Part shown: piece after piece, positions 1-11,584 of the stretch
Layout of the letters: each line of letters starts with the position of its first letter
Numbering within the stretch: the stretch's first letter is position 1
Source of the DNA: Cristatella mucedo
Lineage: Eukaryota > Bryozoa > Phylactolaemata > Cristatellidae
Direction of reading: 5' to 3'
Length of the DNA: 47,500 nucleotides
Assembly: GCA_009760855.2 (NCBI GenBank)
Contig: WPIO01000031.1
Span: 3,962,501-4,010,000, forward strand
Translations under genes and position numbers: made by a program
The notes under the pieces: generated by a model
The model's database searches: none
What the model was told of the DNA's origin: nothing
What the model saw: the letters and a program-made list of their open reading frames with translations, nothing else

Positions 1-1469
1 TTATAGCTGACTGCTTTAAGTTTAATGAAGGCGTTAAGTTGCATGCAGATCAACAGCATGTTTTCTAGCGTTGCTTGAATGAAAAGGGACGTGCAAGCAC
101 TTGAGATAACCTCTTGCATTGACTTGACCGTCATTTTTAAATGGTGGCTGACCGAGCTCATGGTTGGGTAACTCTTCAGGTAAATCTACTTTCTTAGCCA
201 AGATTTTAGACCGCATGCTGCCTCGGCTTGCAGTGACGTATTGCTGCTAGATCAGTTGGCATTGATTGCACATGTCAACTCGTGTAAATACAATGAGTGT
301 AACTTTACGACGACCATGTTCGAGAAAAGATCTTTGGCTGTTGGTTGGACTGCCGATACGTCGGCTGCTTGACTGGTTTGCATATAAAGGAACTTACTTT
401 TTAGTACCGTTAATGGGACTTCAGTGCCAATGACTTGACCCAGCCTTTTCCAGGCAGCCGGGTGCTAGGTCGGTCCAGCAACACAGGATTCGATACAGAA
501 GTGCTATCTATGGCTACTAGTGGTACATTTATGGCATGGATGTTGGACCAACTCATCCAGCTAGTCTCGTTCTTGAGAGGCCGTCCAATTAGTTTCGTCT
601 ACCCGGTCCAACGCAGTCCTTGACAGACAAGGATCATTCGGAGAGGCTCTGCTTAGACAAACTATGTCTCATTCTTAAAGTCACCGAAATCTTAGCCTAA
701 GTAACACATTTCCTTAGCAGGTTCTCAAAACGTCGGCTTTTCATGTCCTTCAGTGCTATAGAGGAAATGAAAGGCAAATCCCTTTTGGTTTACTGCTGGG
801 CTTTTGTTCTGACCTTCCAACTGAGAGGCACCACTTAGCCATTTAAGTATGTCGGGTCCCCAAAGAAGCCCCAACCGGGACCAGTGCTGCCGTTGTAGAC
901 AGTGGACCTTGCAAAAGCAGTTTTATGGTTGTGTGCATCCCCTGCTGCAGACCCTGAATCCATGCGATTTTTATTAAGTCAGCAGTTGGGGTCAGGCTTG
1001 GTGGGATAAGGCCTAACAACTGTTGCTGATAATTAAATTCTGAGCAGATTACATCGTTAGTTGGACAGTGGAATTGTGCGTAACGAACGGCGACCGCAAA
1101 CCAATTTTCCAACAATTTGCAACATAACTATGGCAGTTTGTACTTGGTCTCATAGCTGCAATCAAGTTACAGCTCCGAGTGGCCATCGATTGAACCATTT
1201 TTAAGTTAAAACGCATCTATTTATCGCGGCATTTAGTGATTAGATAGGGTATTCGTGATTAGTCTTTTGTTGCATGCTTATGCCTGCTGACAGTCTGCAT
1301 GCTGACAGTAGTCATATGTGCATCCTTACGCTATGCACGTCACATCCGATAATATAATATGCGCCTTAAGAGAACTTATTCATGTGCTTCACATAAGCCT
1401 CGGCACTCGTGCACACGACATCGGCCAGACCTTGGTCCCCGGGGCGTGGTACTTTAATCATGCTTCCTT
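1..1469. other. Probable intron of the channel gene, no gene seen
   Basis: No exon, RNA gene or recognisable repeat could be supported here. The next exon of the potassium channel begins at 2159 in mid-codon, so this stretch is most likely intron. The missing N-terminal exons (TM1, extracellular cap and start of pore 1) were looked for and not found, so they probably lie left of the window. Confidence 0.5.
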
Positions 1470-1546
1470 TACAGCGTGCCTAGAAAGAGATTTGAGTTCT
1501 GTGAGGGTGCTATACAAAAATATAACTATTATTATTCAGTTGGGAC
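1470..1546 (+). mobile_element. 3' end of an ATT-tailed LINE (family B)
   Basis: A short block reads gcctagaaagagatttgagttctg, then a small hairpin-like stretch, then an ATT-rich tail. The same terminal block recurs near 23.3, 32.8, 34.6, 40.1 and 43.4 kb. It looks like the conserved 3' terminus of a CR1/L2-like non-LTR retrotransposon whose copies end in ATT repeats. Only the terminus remains here. Confidence 0.6.
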
Positions 1547-2158
1547 CATAAGATAAAATGCATCTGTTCTGATTTCACAACGATCAATGGTGCAGCTCCT
1601 ACTCCTACTTTTACTATGCAGCTTCCATTTAATGGTAGCTCCATCCCTTTCCAATGCAATGAAAAATTAGTACTTAGGACCAGACAGAAGCCGAGCTTTC
1701 TGCATGTAGCACGGAGTTTTGCATTTTGCCTGACTGTGAATGGAATTTTGACGAAGCTAACTCTTACAAACGGCTGCTTATTTCCTTTAGCAGAGCAGTA
1801 AGTTGCTACAGTTAAATGGCACCCGTACGGCAGCTACCACATGCAAAGCTAAAACTCAGCAGGCCCGGTTGAAGTTAGATCTGATAAAGCAGCTACCTGA
1901 TACATACCCGAAAATCCCATTAGCCTAAACTCTTCTCAAATTAAACCACAAGTCTGCATAGTATCTGTAGTCCATTGAAATCGCAGCAGATTTTCGGCAT
2001 GCAGTCTGTGGCCAAGGAGTAGGCTTGTATGAAAAATCCTACAAACCCTTGTGAAGCGGTTTTCGACTTATGAGACCATGCATTGATATGCTCACTAACT
2101 CAACAGCATGAGCCGTTGTGCACGTTTTGTTTGGCACGCTTTCATTTGCTCTTTCCAG

Positions 2159-2566
2159 GTTACGGCCATGTCGCCCCACTGTCCGACAGCGGCAAGCTGT
2201 TCTGCATCGTCTACGCACTGGTTGGCTTGCCTCTAACCATCGTGCTCATGACTGCCATCGTGCAGCGGCTGATGGTGCCATCACTGGTCATTCTGCAAAA
2301 GATAGAGAACCTCAGTGCCATCGTCGCTCAGAAGGGCCGCCTGCTGGCAGCTCGCCTGCTCCACTTTACTGCGGTGTGCGCCATCGTTTTCGTGCTGGCC
2401 TGCCTTATACCGTCAGCGATACTAGTAACTACGGAAAAGGAGTGGCAGTATATGGATGCCATGTATTTTTGCTTCATCACACTCATGACAATTGGCCTCG
2501 GAGACTACGTACCTGGCGATCAGCCTGACCAGCAAGACCGCGGACTGTACAAGGTCGCTGCTGCCA
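2159..2566 (+). CDS. TWIK-type two-pore K+ channel, penultimate coding exon
   Basis: This exon encodes part of a K2P potassium leak channel of the plasma membrane. It opens after a pyrimidine tract and AG at 2157-2158, in phase 1, so the first two bases finish a Gly codon. The first selectivity filter reads GYGHVAPLSDSGK, close to the vertebrate TWIK (KCNK1/6/7) sequence. TM2 follows, then a cytoplasmic loop, TM3, and the second pore with filter TIGLGDYVPGD. The exon ends within RGLYKVAAA at a GTACGT donor (2567). Paired GYG and GLG filters are diagnostic of K2P channels; His after GYG and GLGDYVPG favour the TWIK branch. Upstream exons are outside the window. Family call is firm; the exact orthologue is not. 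Confidence 0.9.
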
Positions 2567-2670
2567 GTACGTGTGCTTGCTCAGTGCGTGCAGCCGTGTC
2601 GATGCAGCCAGCCGGCTTGCTGCCTGAGGGTAGCTTTGAAGTGTAAAAGGCTTGTCCTTTTTATTTTCAG

Positions 2671-2957
2671 TGTTCCTGTTCTTTGGCCTCGCCCTCATGA
2701 TGCTCCTACTGGCTACCATTCGTAATATCCGAGAGCTGGACGTAGGTCACTATTTCTACGTAAAGACGAGGGGCGCTGACAGTGAACTTCAGCGGCTGGT
2801 CAGTCTGCCTTCTCGGCCTCACCATCAAGGCAAGTCGCACGGTGCTGCAGCCGGCGGCATCAGCATCATACTAAACACGCAGAGCTCTATGCCGACAAGC
2901 GACCGCAGCACGACAACAGCAGGGGAGCTGTATGAGCTCAACGAGAGTGCGAATTGA
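2671..2957 (+). CDS. TWIK-type two-pore K+ channel, C-terminal exon
   Basis: The acceptor is a strong pyrimidine tract with TTTTCAG at 2664-2670. The first two bases complete a Met codon begun in the preceding exon, after a 104-bp intron. Residues FLFFGLALMMLLLATIRNI form TM4 and align without gaps to TWIK channels. The cytoplasmic tail follows (IRELDVGHYFYVKTRG), then a Ser/Thr/Gln-rich low-complexity region ending at TGA (2955-2957). The FYVK motif just after TM4 is shared with vertebrate KCNK1. The tail is about 75 residues and carries no other domain I recognise. Confidence 0.88.
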
Positions 2958-3254
2958 TTCCTACACGTCACAGCTCGAGCGCTGACAGCGCCGGACTGCC
3001 AATGCCAGCCTGCATGCATTGCTTCCATGACTAGCTACTTAGGTCTACTGGTGCGTCCCTCAAACCGGACTCCCCTCACTAGTCGCTTTCACTTGGCTAA
3101 CCACGTGTAGCCACCATAGTAAAGCTCTATTTTTGTACATTCGATGTACGTTCTGGCTACCGTACAGAATCGCAACGTGCCACTGTAGACTCGCAGGCTG
3201 ATAATAGTAGATATGCTCGGACGTTGCACGGAGAATTGCTGTTGCTTTGCAAAT

Positions 3255-3260
3255 AATAAA
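3255..3260 (+). terminator. Candidate poly(A) signal AATAAA of the channel gene
   Basis: AATAAA lies about 300 bases after the stop codon of the channel gene on the same strand. This is a motif match only; no transcript data support it. Confidence 0.45.
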
Positions 3261-3359
3261 GCACACGGTGCCTGCAGACGAACACCGCCAAGTCTTGATG
3301 CCATCAAGTTTTCGGAGCCCCAAAAGCATCCGGCATTCTTTCCACCGCATACCTGAAGG

Positions 3360-3365
3360 AATAAA
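3360..3365 (+). terminator. Second candidate poly(A) signal AATAAA
   Basis: A second AATAAA on the coding strand lies about 400 bases beyond the channel stop codon. Either signal could be used. Confidence 0.4.
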
Positions 3366-3904
3366 GGGCTCGTTGAAAGGTCAACACACATACAGCCTTG
3401 CGGTTCGAACCAGCCGGCTAGGTTGCTGCAGAGCTGTGCACCCACGCACCTGTGCTGTGAGACGAACATGATTGGCACACCAGGGATCTTCCTGATACGC
3501 CTGCGCAGTTCTTTGTCGCACGTGCCCACAATGTAGCACTTATGCTGCAAACAGCCGAGATCGGCACATTGCCTTACATTGCCTCGCAGAGCCTGCATTT
3601 CACCAGCTTGTAGCCAGAATGGTTCTTACTTGTGTCACTCTCTGCACCAGGCAGTCATCAGCATAGGTGCCTTTGTGCATGCAAGGCAGGCGTTGGAAAC
3701 GCGGATCCTTTGCAATCCTCAGCGCCACTCGATACTTGCTGCCCAGTTTCTCCAACTCGGCAAGAACACAGTCTGTCACATAGGGGGTGCCTGGTACGAA
3801 AAGAACGCAGCAGCACTGTGCAGCCTCGGTGCAAGATCTGTTGAGGGAACAGAAAAGCTAGCGGCAATCTTCTATCGCCACTGGTAAAGCTGGTACTGGG
3901 AAAA

Positions 3905-4975
3905 GTGATTAAGGTCCATGGAATAGGATATCACTTCTATGCTGACGATACTCGGTTGTATTTGTCATTTAAACCGTCGGAATCTGCTGCAGCAACTGAG
4001 AAACTTAATGCTTGCCTTGCCGATATTCGATCCTGGATGTCGGAAAACTTCCTGAAATTAAATGACGATAAAACCGAACTCCTCATAGGACACCCTAAGC
4101 GTGTGGCTGGATTAAAAGGCTTTGCTGTTCTAATAGGTGATGCTATTGTGCGACCTTCACCACGTGCTCGTAATCTAGGTGTCGTGTTCGACAGCTGCCT
4201 CAATTTCAAAAGCTTCATTCAGAAGACTGCCTCTACAGCTAGATTATCACATCCGATCCCTATCCAAGATTAGAAGCTGTCTCCCACAGTGGCTTGTAAA
4301 AAATTTAACTAGCTCTTTAGTTCTGTCTCGGCTTGATGATTGTAATTCCCTTTTGGTTGGGCTACCAAAGAAAGCTATTATGCCACTACAGCGGACTATG
4401 AATATGGCTGCAAGGCTGGTCTTCAAGTCCCAGCGGTTTGAGCACGTGTCTCCTTTGCTGAAAGAGCTTGAATGGTTGCCGGTTGAGCAAAGGATACAGA
4501 GCAAAGTTCTTATGCTGACCCACCACGGCTTGGCTCCTTCGTACCTAGCTGAACTGCTGCATCAGTTTCAGCCTGTTCGCGCCCTCAGGTCCTGTGTGGA
4601 CAATAAATTAGCTGTCCCATTCCTCCGCTTAAAGACAGTTGGCGACAGAAGCTTTAGCTCTGCAGGTCCTAGACTGTGGAACTCGCTTCCACAATTCTTA
4701 CGCAACGACAACTACTCTCCAACTGCCGACTGTGGCACATCCTTTTTCAGTGGTCCTGAGCTGCTACTTCTATGCTACTCACTACCTCAACTGCTCTCCT
4801 GACTCTGCTATGCTTCCCACTTTCTCTTTGTTGCGTGAGACGAAGTCTGTTGGCTACCGAATGCGTACCGAAAGTCGCTTAGGCTGTGAGTGCGCTATAC
4901 AAAACTCTCCTGCGTAACACCCACATGGTCTTTATGACTTTGTGGAGTTACTGACGGAGATACATTACATTACTC
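3905..4975 (+). mobile_element. 5'-truncated CR1/L2-like LINE, RT C-terminal half to 3' end (family A)
   Basis: Translation shows the end of a non-LTR retrotransposon reverse transcriptase. The catalytic box is FYADDTRLY near 3935-3965, followed by the conserved segments LNDDKTELLIG and LGVVFDS. A frameshift near 4240 moves the reading frame (3905-4240, then about 4240-4802). The later part holds the typical C-terminal thumb region: LVFKSQRFEHVSPLLKELEW, then HGLAPSYLAELLHQF, then GPRLWNSLPQFL. The non-coding 3' end finishes in a short TACATT repeat at about 4955-4975. The 5' part, including the endonuclease, is missing. The copy is inactive. Its 3' end recurs at least six more times in this window. 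Confidence 0.92.
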
Positions 4976-7326
4976 ACACTTGGCATAAAGGCAGTCCATC
5001 ATCGACTGCATTATGTCCAACTTGTTCTTGATGGATATATTGATAAAGTTGGTGTCGACGAGCACGTGATATGGAGGTCCAAGTTGGGTGTTATATTGAA
5101 AGAAGAGAGCCGACGATGCTTGCGGCCTGCAAAGTGAAACGCGGATGGGAATTAACAGAAGGCTTTATTTAAAAAGCAGTTCTACTTGGGCTAAAAATCT
5201 GAACGCCGTGTGCAGGCGAACAACCGTAATAGACAACCAAAATGATCAGCTGGTGTTGCTACAGCAATAAATGACCACAGCCATAGACCACGACAATGCA
5301 GCAGTAGGCCAGCTGAGTGTGGCCAAAGACAAGCCAGGTGTGTGGGTATTGGGCGCGTGTGTGCACATGGTCCGCCAAGTACCAGATCTGAATCTGATTA
5401 CATGTTCACAGGACAATGTCGACCCACAGAATATTTATAGGACGATATAAACTGTTCGGCCAACAGCAGTAGCCGGCATATCCGCTCACCTAAGACTCAA
5501 GCAATCTACAATGCTACAATATAGGAGACAAGGCAGAAGCTTGAGGCCTCTATACCCGAGCAGAGGAGGTAGCAGAGGAGGTAGTGGAGGATCTTGGTGA
5601 GCAAAATCATACCAAAAACTTTGCCTGTTGGCTATTAGCTGTGCACCCTTTGAGCAATTTCTTAAGCAAGCCGCCGTGACAAATCTTCATAATGCCTGAG
5701 TGGATGAGCAGTGGAGCAGCCTTGGCTGCAGTGGCCATGCTACAAGGATTTGTTCGTGCATTTCGAGTGTGTGCACAAGTGCAACTGCATATAACCATAT
5801 AAGTTATACATCATGGATTCTAGTGCACTCTTGCAAAGTTTAAGATTAAAAAAGACCCATTCCACCTGAGACTTCAGCAAAGGAAAATAAAGCTTTCTAG
5901 CTAGAGCAAAAAACCAGGAATCAAACATCGCGGGGGGGGGGCGATATATAATATTTTGACCTCAAATCTGCGTGCACTGGGGACGACCGGCACTTATTCC
6001 GAGTTGCCTAGTGTGGTTGTCTGGTAGGTAATGAGACTGATTTCATTCACTGGATCCTAGGAGCAGGAAACTAGATTGTACTTCATTTTACTACATCTAG
6101 ACAATGAATCATTCGAAGGCTTTCTAAAACTTTCTGCATTGACTTAAAATTGATCAGATTTGTAACGTCATTATTCAACAAACTGCAGTGTTCTCATAAT
6201 GGATACATATTTTAAAAAAACGTTATATATCCTTGAACTATGCAAAACATTCAAATTTCTTTTAGCATTCATCAGATTTATCCAACAAGGTAATAAAAGC
6301 CATGTGCAAGAACATAAAGACAGGGATAATTATTATAGCATCTTTGCATGCAGCTTTCTGACTTGGCCACTACAATATGCCTAGGTTACAAACTAGACCA
6401 CATTTCTTTTATCAAAACCACACAGCCTGGGTGCCTTAACATGGTTGTGGAGGTAAAAATAAAGGTATATACAACATTGTGAAATAAGATTCAAAAACAG
6501 GTCTAACCGGCTCAAATGATATCTCTAAAATCGGCATTTTTCGAGTCAGTAAGTATCTTTGGAATTTGTACAGACTCCAAGAATCCTTATCTGGAACTGC
6601 CCACACGAGAAGTCTAATCCGGGATCCAAGGTATCTGATAAAGGACACCGACTTCATTACCTATGACCTGACACATATGCCGGTCATAGGTGCACACCTT
6701 CGCATACACGGATATGGCTTTACTGAACTAGAGAGTCCCCAAATTCCTTAACGTTTTCTGATTCTCGGCTTGACTGCAAAATAATATTTGGTGGGTGAGT
6801 GTACACATGTACACATATATTTTAATAGTTTATGGCGAGTTTCAGACGACAGTCCACTGGCTCATGGAGATTACAACAGACAAAAGAGTATATATGCATG
6901 TGTCAGTCATAATAATCATATGGGGAGGGTGGTGACTAAGATTACCGAACCATTAACAGAGTACTCATATCACCCCTATGCAGCAGGACTAAATCAGTTA
7001 GGGTTCAGAGCGCCATCCATAACCTAAAAAGTTTATTTGCCAACAGCAAGTCATTGCAAACAATCAAGAGATAAAAGCCGTAAAACTAGTCAATAACAGC
7101 AGTGCCTGCACATTGAAAAGCCAGAACTAGTTCAACCGGCTACATCAAGTGATTAACAGAGGGCACCACATTTCAAAAACAGGTGTCAAAGGCATGAGTC
7201 ATTCAGAGGCAACCAGTCATGCTGTAGACAGCCCAAAGTCCAACCGAACGGCTAAATCGATTACTCACAGGTCACGTATGGTCAGGTTCTGGGGATCAGG
7301 CTTTTTTCTTTTTTTCTTTTCACGGT
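4976..7326. other. Intergenic, nothing recognised
   Basis: AT-rich sequence with no coding region, RNA gene or clear repeat that I can support. A run of Gs at about 5932-5941 is the only notable low-complexity feature. Confidence 0.5.
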
Positions 7327-7427
7327 CCTTAGCTTTGCTACAATATACATGCCAGCTTTTTTCTAACGGCAGAATTTCCTTAGCTTTGCTACAATATACA
7401 TGCCAGCTTTCTTCAAACGGCAGAATA
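7327..7427 (+). repeat. 51-bp tandem duplication
   Basis: A unit starting ccttagctttgctacaata occurs at 7327 and again at 7378, a period of 51 bases. The two copies differ at a few positions. Function unknown. Confidence 0.85.
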
Positions 7428-7946
7428 AGAGGCAAAGCCATCGGTCAGAGAGCCACAGATACATACATCCTGGCATCTTTCAGATTAATAAGTCTCTTCA
7501 TGACGGCATATTTCTTTGTTTGCTTGGCCTTCGCCTACAAGGTTGACAGCATATGGCGATCAAAAAAACATAACACAAATGACATTTTTTAGGAATGCAT
7601 GTGAATGGATATGCGCTCCTATTCTTTAGGTAACAGTTCTAGCAAGCCAATACACACCGTTCCCACACTTATTCCCACTTAGGAAGGACTCGGACTACGA
7701 TGATATTGCATGGCAATGCTGTTTCGGGGGGGGGGGGCCCTGCCCAAGATATTTTAAGTGGTTGAGCATCCTGACAAAGTTTCTAACAGTAGCCCCAGTG
7801 ATTATAGCTGCAACCCAGAAATCTTTCTCCAAATTCGAAGAGGCATATTTTCAAACGATACAAAGGTCACTAGTCTTGCCGGTCACAGCCAATTCTGGTA
7901 TGATCCAAAAGCCAGCCCTAGCTATCGTAGAGGTACTGTACACATC

Positions 7947-8160
7947 CTGAGCTGCTACTTCTATGCTACTCACTACCTCAACTGCTCTCCTGACTCTGCT
8001 ATGCTTCCCACTTTCTCTTTGTTGGGTGAGACAAAGTCTGTTGGCTACCGAATGCATACCGAAAGCCGCTTAGGCTGTGAGTGCGCTATACAAAACTCTC
8101 CTGCGTAACACCCACATGGTCTTTGTGGAGTTACAGACAGAGATACATTACATTACATTG
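7947..8160 (+). mobile_element. LINE family A, 3'-terminal fragment
   Basis: About 210 bases match the end of the LINE at 3905-4975 nearly base for base, from the block ctgagctgctacttctatg to the terminal TACATT repeat. Only the end of the ORF and the 3' UTR are present, as expected from 5'-truncated target-primed insertion. Confidence 0.9.
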
Positions 8161-9006
8161 AGAAAGCAGCTTAGGTGAAGGCTGCTACTGACCTTAATAA
8201 TTCACGAAGCAAGTAATTATCACACCAGGCTCCATAGCAGATGCAGTCCTGCTTTACAAGGAACAGCTAGTGAAACAGCTTTAGAAGACTATGACTTTGC
8301 CCTGATCAAAACCGGTGACAATCGAAAATCCAAAAAGCAACATAACGATGACACGTCAGAAAGGTTTGGTCCCAGAAATGCAACATGGCTCGTGAAAACA
8401 TTGGCAAAGTTCGAGGTCGTAAAAAAGCAGCCAGCAAAACAAGCACAGGCAAGATCAATAGCACCTGCCTAACAGACACAGTGCAGCCATATCATGCCAC
8501 ACAACACGTTTGGCAAGGAGTGCCTCAAAAAGATTTTAAAACCGACGACGACCCTCTGCAACACGTGACCAAGCCACCAACGAGGTTTTGGTGCAACAAT
8601 TCCCTAGCTAATAAGTAAGCTGATCTATCTTGTCTGACTGGTCTTCTAAGTATTTGCTTACAACCAATTAACTCGGCAAATGGCCACATCTACCGTCAGC
8701 ACAATCTAAGTAGTAAACTCAGCAAGCTACTTTTGGTGAAATAAGTGCATTAACTAGCAGCCCATTGTGTCGACATTCAAAGAAAGCCAAATTTCACATT
8801 CAAAGTTATTTATCTATCTAAATTTCGTCGGTCGATAAAGTGATGCTTTTTATGCGACCACTACAGTCATGACAGTCAGCACTCGTAGCTCTGTTTTGCC
8901 ATGCAGTTTCACTGTAGAAATTGGCATGCAGTAGCAATGCCATCCAAGTGATAAGTTGACACAGCGCAAACAGCAAAGCCCTGTACAAGATAGATACAGC
9001 AGTACG

Positions 9007-9008
<2 letters not shown>
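8161..9008. other. Intergenic, nothing recognised
   Basis: No gene or repeat supported. Lies between a LINE fragment and an AC microsatellite. Confidence 0.5.

Positions 9009-9040
<32 letters not shown>
9009..9040. repeat. (AC)16 microsatellite
   Basis: Sixteen uninterrupted AC units. Confidence 0.97.
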
Positions 9041-9041
<1 letters not shown>

Positions 9042-10403
9042 AAATTTTGAAGTCAAAACTGAGCAAAACATGAAGGGGCACAATTAAAGTGATGTTAAGC
9101 ACTAGTGTTAAACCAGAAGGGTTGGTATTTCAAGGCTGTTGGCAAATAGGAACACACTACATACAAAGAAAGTGGCATGGATGAGGCAATACGAACCCTA
9201 ACCATATAGCTAAAGCAGCTAGAAATCGTCAACCTAACGGATAATCCTACTAGCCGCAAAACAAACATTTACGATTTGCTTAACGTTTGCTCCGTAATTA
9301 GACGAGTCTCAGCTGGCCGTTGTGCACTTTTAATGTCAGCATTCAAAAGAAGAAACTTGCATAAACTAACTTACATAAGTTGCATTACTTTATGACCGCT
9401 ATCTGATGGAAAAGATAAGTGTAGGCAAATCCCTAAAGTAACCCGACGGGCTCACAATTAAAAGAAACAAGGCGCCGAACTTGCAGGAGCCTAAAACAAA
9501 TACCAGAGTGCTTGGCATCAAAGAAGCACTAGTATCAGCGTCGCCGGGGAAGTCGTCGACGGACCAAGCCCGAAGCAGCCACAAAAGATACGCCGCCGGC
9601 CGCGCCCTCGGTCGGGCGAGCTAAGGCCACGCGGCAGTCCACCGCAGCACTTGCGCGCTGGCTCTGAAAGCTTTATTTCGCGAAAATACACGAGCCATTT
9701 TGCGGCTAGCTAATCGCGAGGGGAAGCAAAGAATGCGCGATTAGAGCGAATCCGGTATTAGTCCACAACTAGGGAGAGGCGAGAGAACGCACGCGCGCTC
9801 GCGTTCCCACTCAATGCTACGAACACACGTGGCCGCCCTTTAGTTCATGCGCAGTAAGACGCACTCCGAAATTCACCGGTACGGCGCACTGCGTCAAAAC
9901 AGCGTACACGGCACGACTGGTATCGAGCGACGGCGCACGGTGTCAGCTGCCAGCCGTGCACGTGGAGCCGCGGACGCGCGACTCTGGACGCTGCATCGCT
10001 GCAGAGCCGAGTATAACACGAAGAAGCACTGACACTAAATTAAAAGTACTCCGCAGCAGCAGAATCCCACAGGCGGACACGCTACGCATGACGAGCGCTA
10101 AACTTAAAAGGCACAGACCAGCGGAACCTACCATGTCAACGACGCGCCCAGGATGCGCGAGCTTGTGATAATTACCTCGTACAGCCAAGAGCTCCAGCGG
10201 ACTGGTTCCGGTTGCGAGTTGGAGCTCCCTCTCGAAAGTTTTCCTACTGTCGATATTAATTTGTCGTGCCTAAAGCACCCAGAATATTTATAAATTCGTT
10301 GCTCCTAGTATTGACCGCCGCTGCCATTGCTTCACTTACGGCCACGTGGGCGAGCAACTAGACTGTCAAAGCTTGACGTTCGCCGACTGCTTTTTTACTG
10401 TTT
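9041..10403. other. Intergenic, with a GC- and CpG-rich core near 9.54-10.2 kb
   Basis: The core from about 9540 to 10200 is clearly richer in GC and CpG than its flanks, with strings such as gcacgcgcgctcgcg. No ORF here resembles a known protein. It could be a promoter or first non-coding exon, but the sequence alone does not show it. Confidence 0.35.
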
Positions 10404-11190
10404 GTGTAATGTAACGTATGTAATGTATCGCCGTCTGTAACTCCACACAACTACACAGACTAAGTGGGTGTCACGCTGGAGAGTTTTGTGTAGCGCACTC
10501 AGAGCCTAAGTGGCTTTCGGTGAGCGTGCGGTAGCCAAAATACTTCTTATCACTCGAAAAAGAGAAAGTGAAAAGTATAGCTAAGTCGGGAGGGCAGTCG
10601 AGAGAGTGCGTGGCATAGATGTTGTGGCTTAGACGCAGGTCAATATGCAGCTGCCATCGATCGGCTAGCAGCTGAATTCCACCAGCCCGACGTCGACGAA
10701 CTGTCGCTGAGAAGCAGAGGCCGGACGAGCGGACCGGCGAGGGCGGTGTGAACGCGGGCGCAGCCGGGTAGGTGGGTGTGGCTGTGTGCCGTACGGCTGC
10801 GACCGTTGTCCGAATATACGGTGTTTAATCCCTCTCTGTGTTTGCGTGTATCGTCGCGTGCATTTCAACTACAGACGTAGCAGCTCCAGACGGCTGGAAA
10901 GGATTGCCACAGTCAGCAGCCCGAGAATAGATGTTGCGTAAGTATTGTGGAAGTAAGTTCCACAGTCAATGACCTTCAGAGAAAATGCTTCTGTCGGAAA
11001 GGTCTTTAAGTGCTGGTATGAAACAGCTAATTTGTTATTGTCCATGAATGCCTGAGGGCAGGAGGAGGCTGAAACTCTGAAACAAGGCTGAAACTGGTGC
11101 AGCAGTCCATCTTGTAAAAGAATGGTGTGGAAAATCGTCGTCGTAGAGTGTACTAACAAACTGAGTACTCCGCTCTCTTTGAGCTGGTCG
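10404..11190 (-). mobile_element. LINE family A copy, split by a solo LTR
   Basis: The minus strand carries the family A 3' end: terminal ACATTAC-like repeat at about 10404-10430, then the 3' UTR. After an interruption at 10623-10873 comes the degraded C-terminal reading frame, with LLHQFQP and the DNNKLAV block. Homology fades near 11190. Copy is 5'-truncated and decayed. Confidence 0.8.
10623..10873 (+). mobile_element. Solo LTR nested in a LINE
   Basis: This 251-bp block starts TGTGG, ends CTACA, and sits exactly where the surrounding LINE copy is otherwise continuous with its relatives. It is flanked by gatgt (10618-10622) and gacgt (10874-10878), a 5-bp target duplication with one mismatch. 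Size, TG..CA ends and 5-bp duplication fit a solo LTR left by recombination of a Ty3/gypsy- or BEL-type element. It is not obviously related to the LTRs at 11.6 and 15.8 kb beyond the shared CTACA end. Orientation is uncertain. Confidence 0.75.
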
Positions 11191-11579
11191 ATCCGCGACT
11201 TGGCAAGAGTAGAGTGAAAATTGTGTTGTTGAATGTGCTTAATAGCGTTATCGGGCAAGCATACTGTCAAAATATGGCGTATTTCTTCGGTCGCTCCTAC
11301 ACGTTAGTAGACGTTACACCAGCACTGTCGTCTGCTTGCGGTCTGGGCGTGGGCAGGCCGTGATTGTCTCACGGAACCCGCACCCTACCAATGTATTCGC
11401 CTCTAGGCTAATCAATCCAGTGAATATTGCACCTAAAGATTTCCAACAGGGCGCCGAAAGCTTAGGCTCTAGGCTCTCACTTCAAGGCAAGCGACGGAGC
11501 CAAAGTACGGAAAAGCGAGGCCAGTGAGCATAACTAAAGTAAAAAGTAATATCCTTATAAAAAAAGATAAAAAAGTATT
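11191..11579. other. Short intergenic spacer, nothing recognised
   Basis: No gene supported. Separates the LINE copy from the LTR retrotransposon. Confidence 0.45.
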
Positions 11580-11584
11580 GTCTT
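11580..11584. repeat. Target-site duplication gtctt, left
   Basis: The same five bases gtctt flank the other end of the LTR element at 16136-16140, fixing its outer boundaries. Confidence 0.9.

Noticed and set aside
2118-2528. A 136-codon frame overlapping the channel exon
   Set aside because: Shadow of the real channel exon in another frame; no conserved motif.
3395-3420. Possible tRNA B box (ggttcgaacc)
   Set aside because: The motif is palindromic and no A box or tRNA-like fold is found at the right distance on either strand.
3089-3598. 169-codon minus-strand frame downstream of the channel
   Set aside because: No recognisable motif; overlaps the probable 3' UTR; Cys-rich composition looks like chance.
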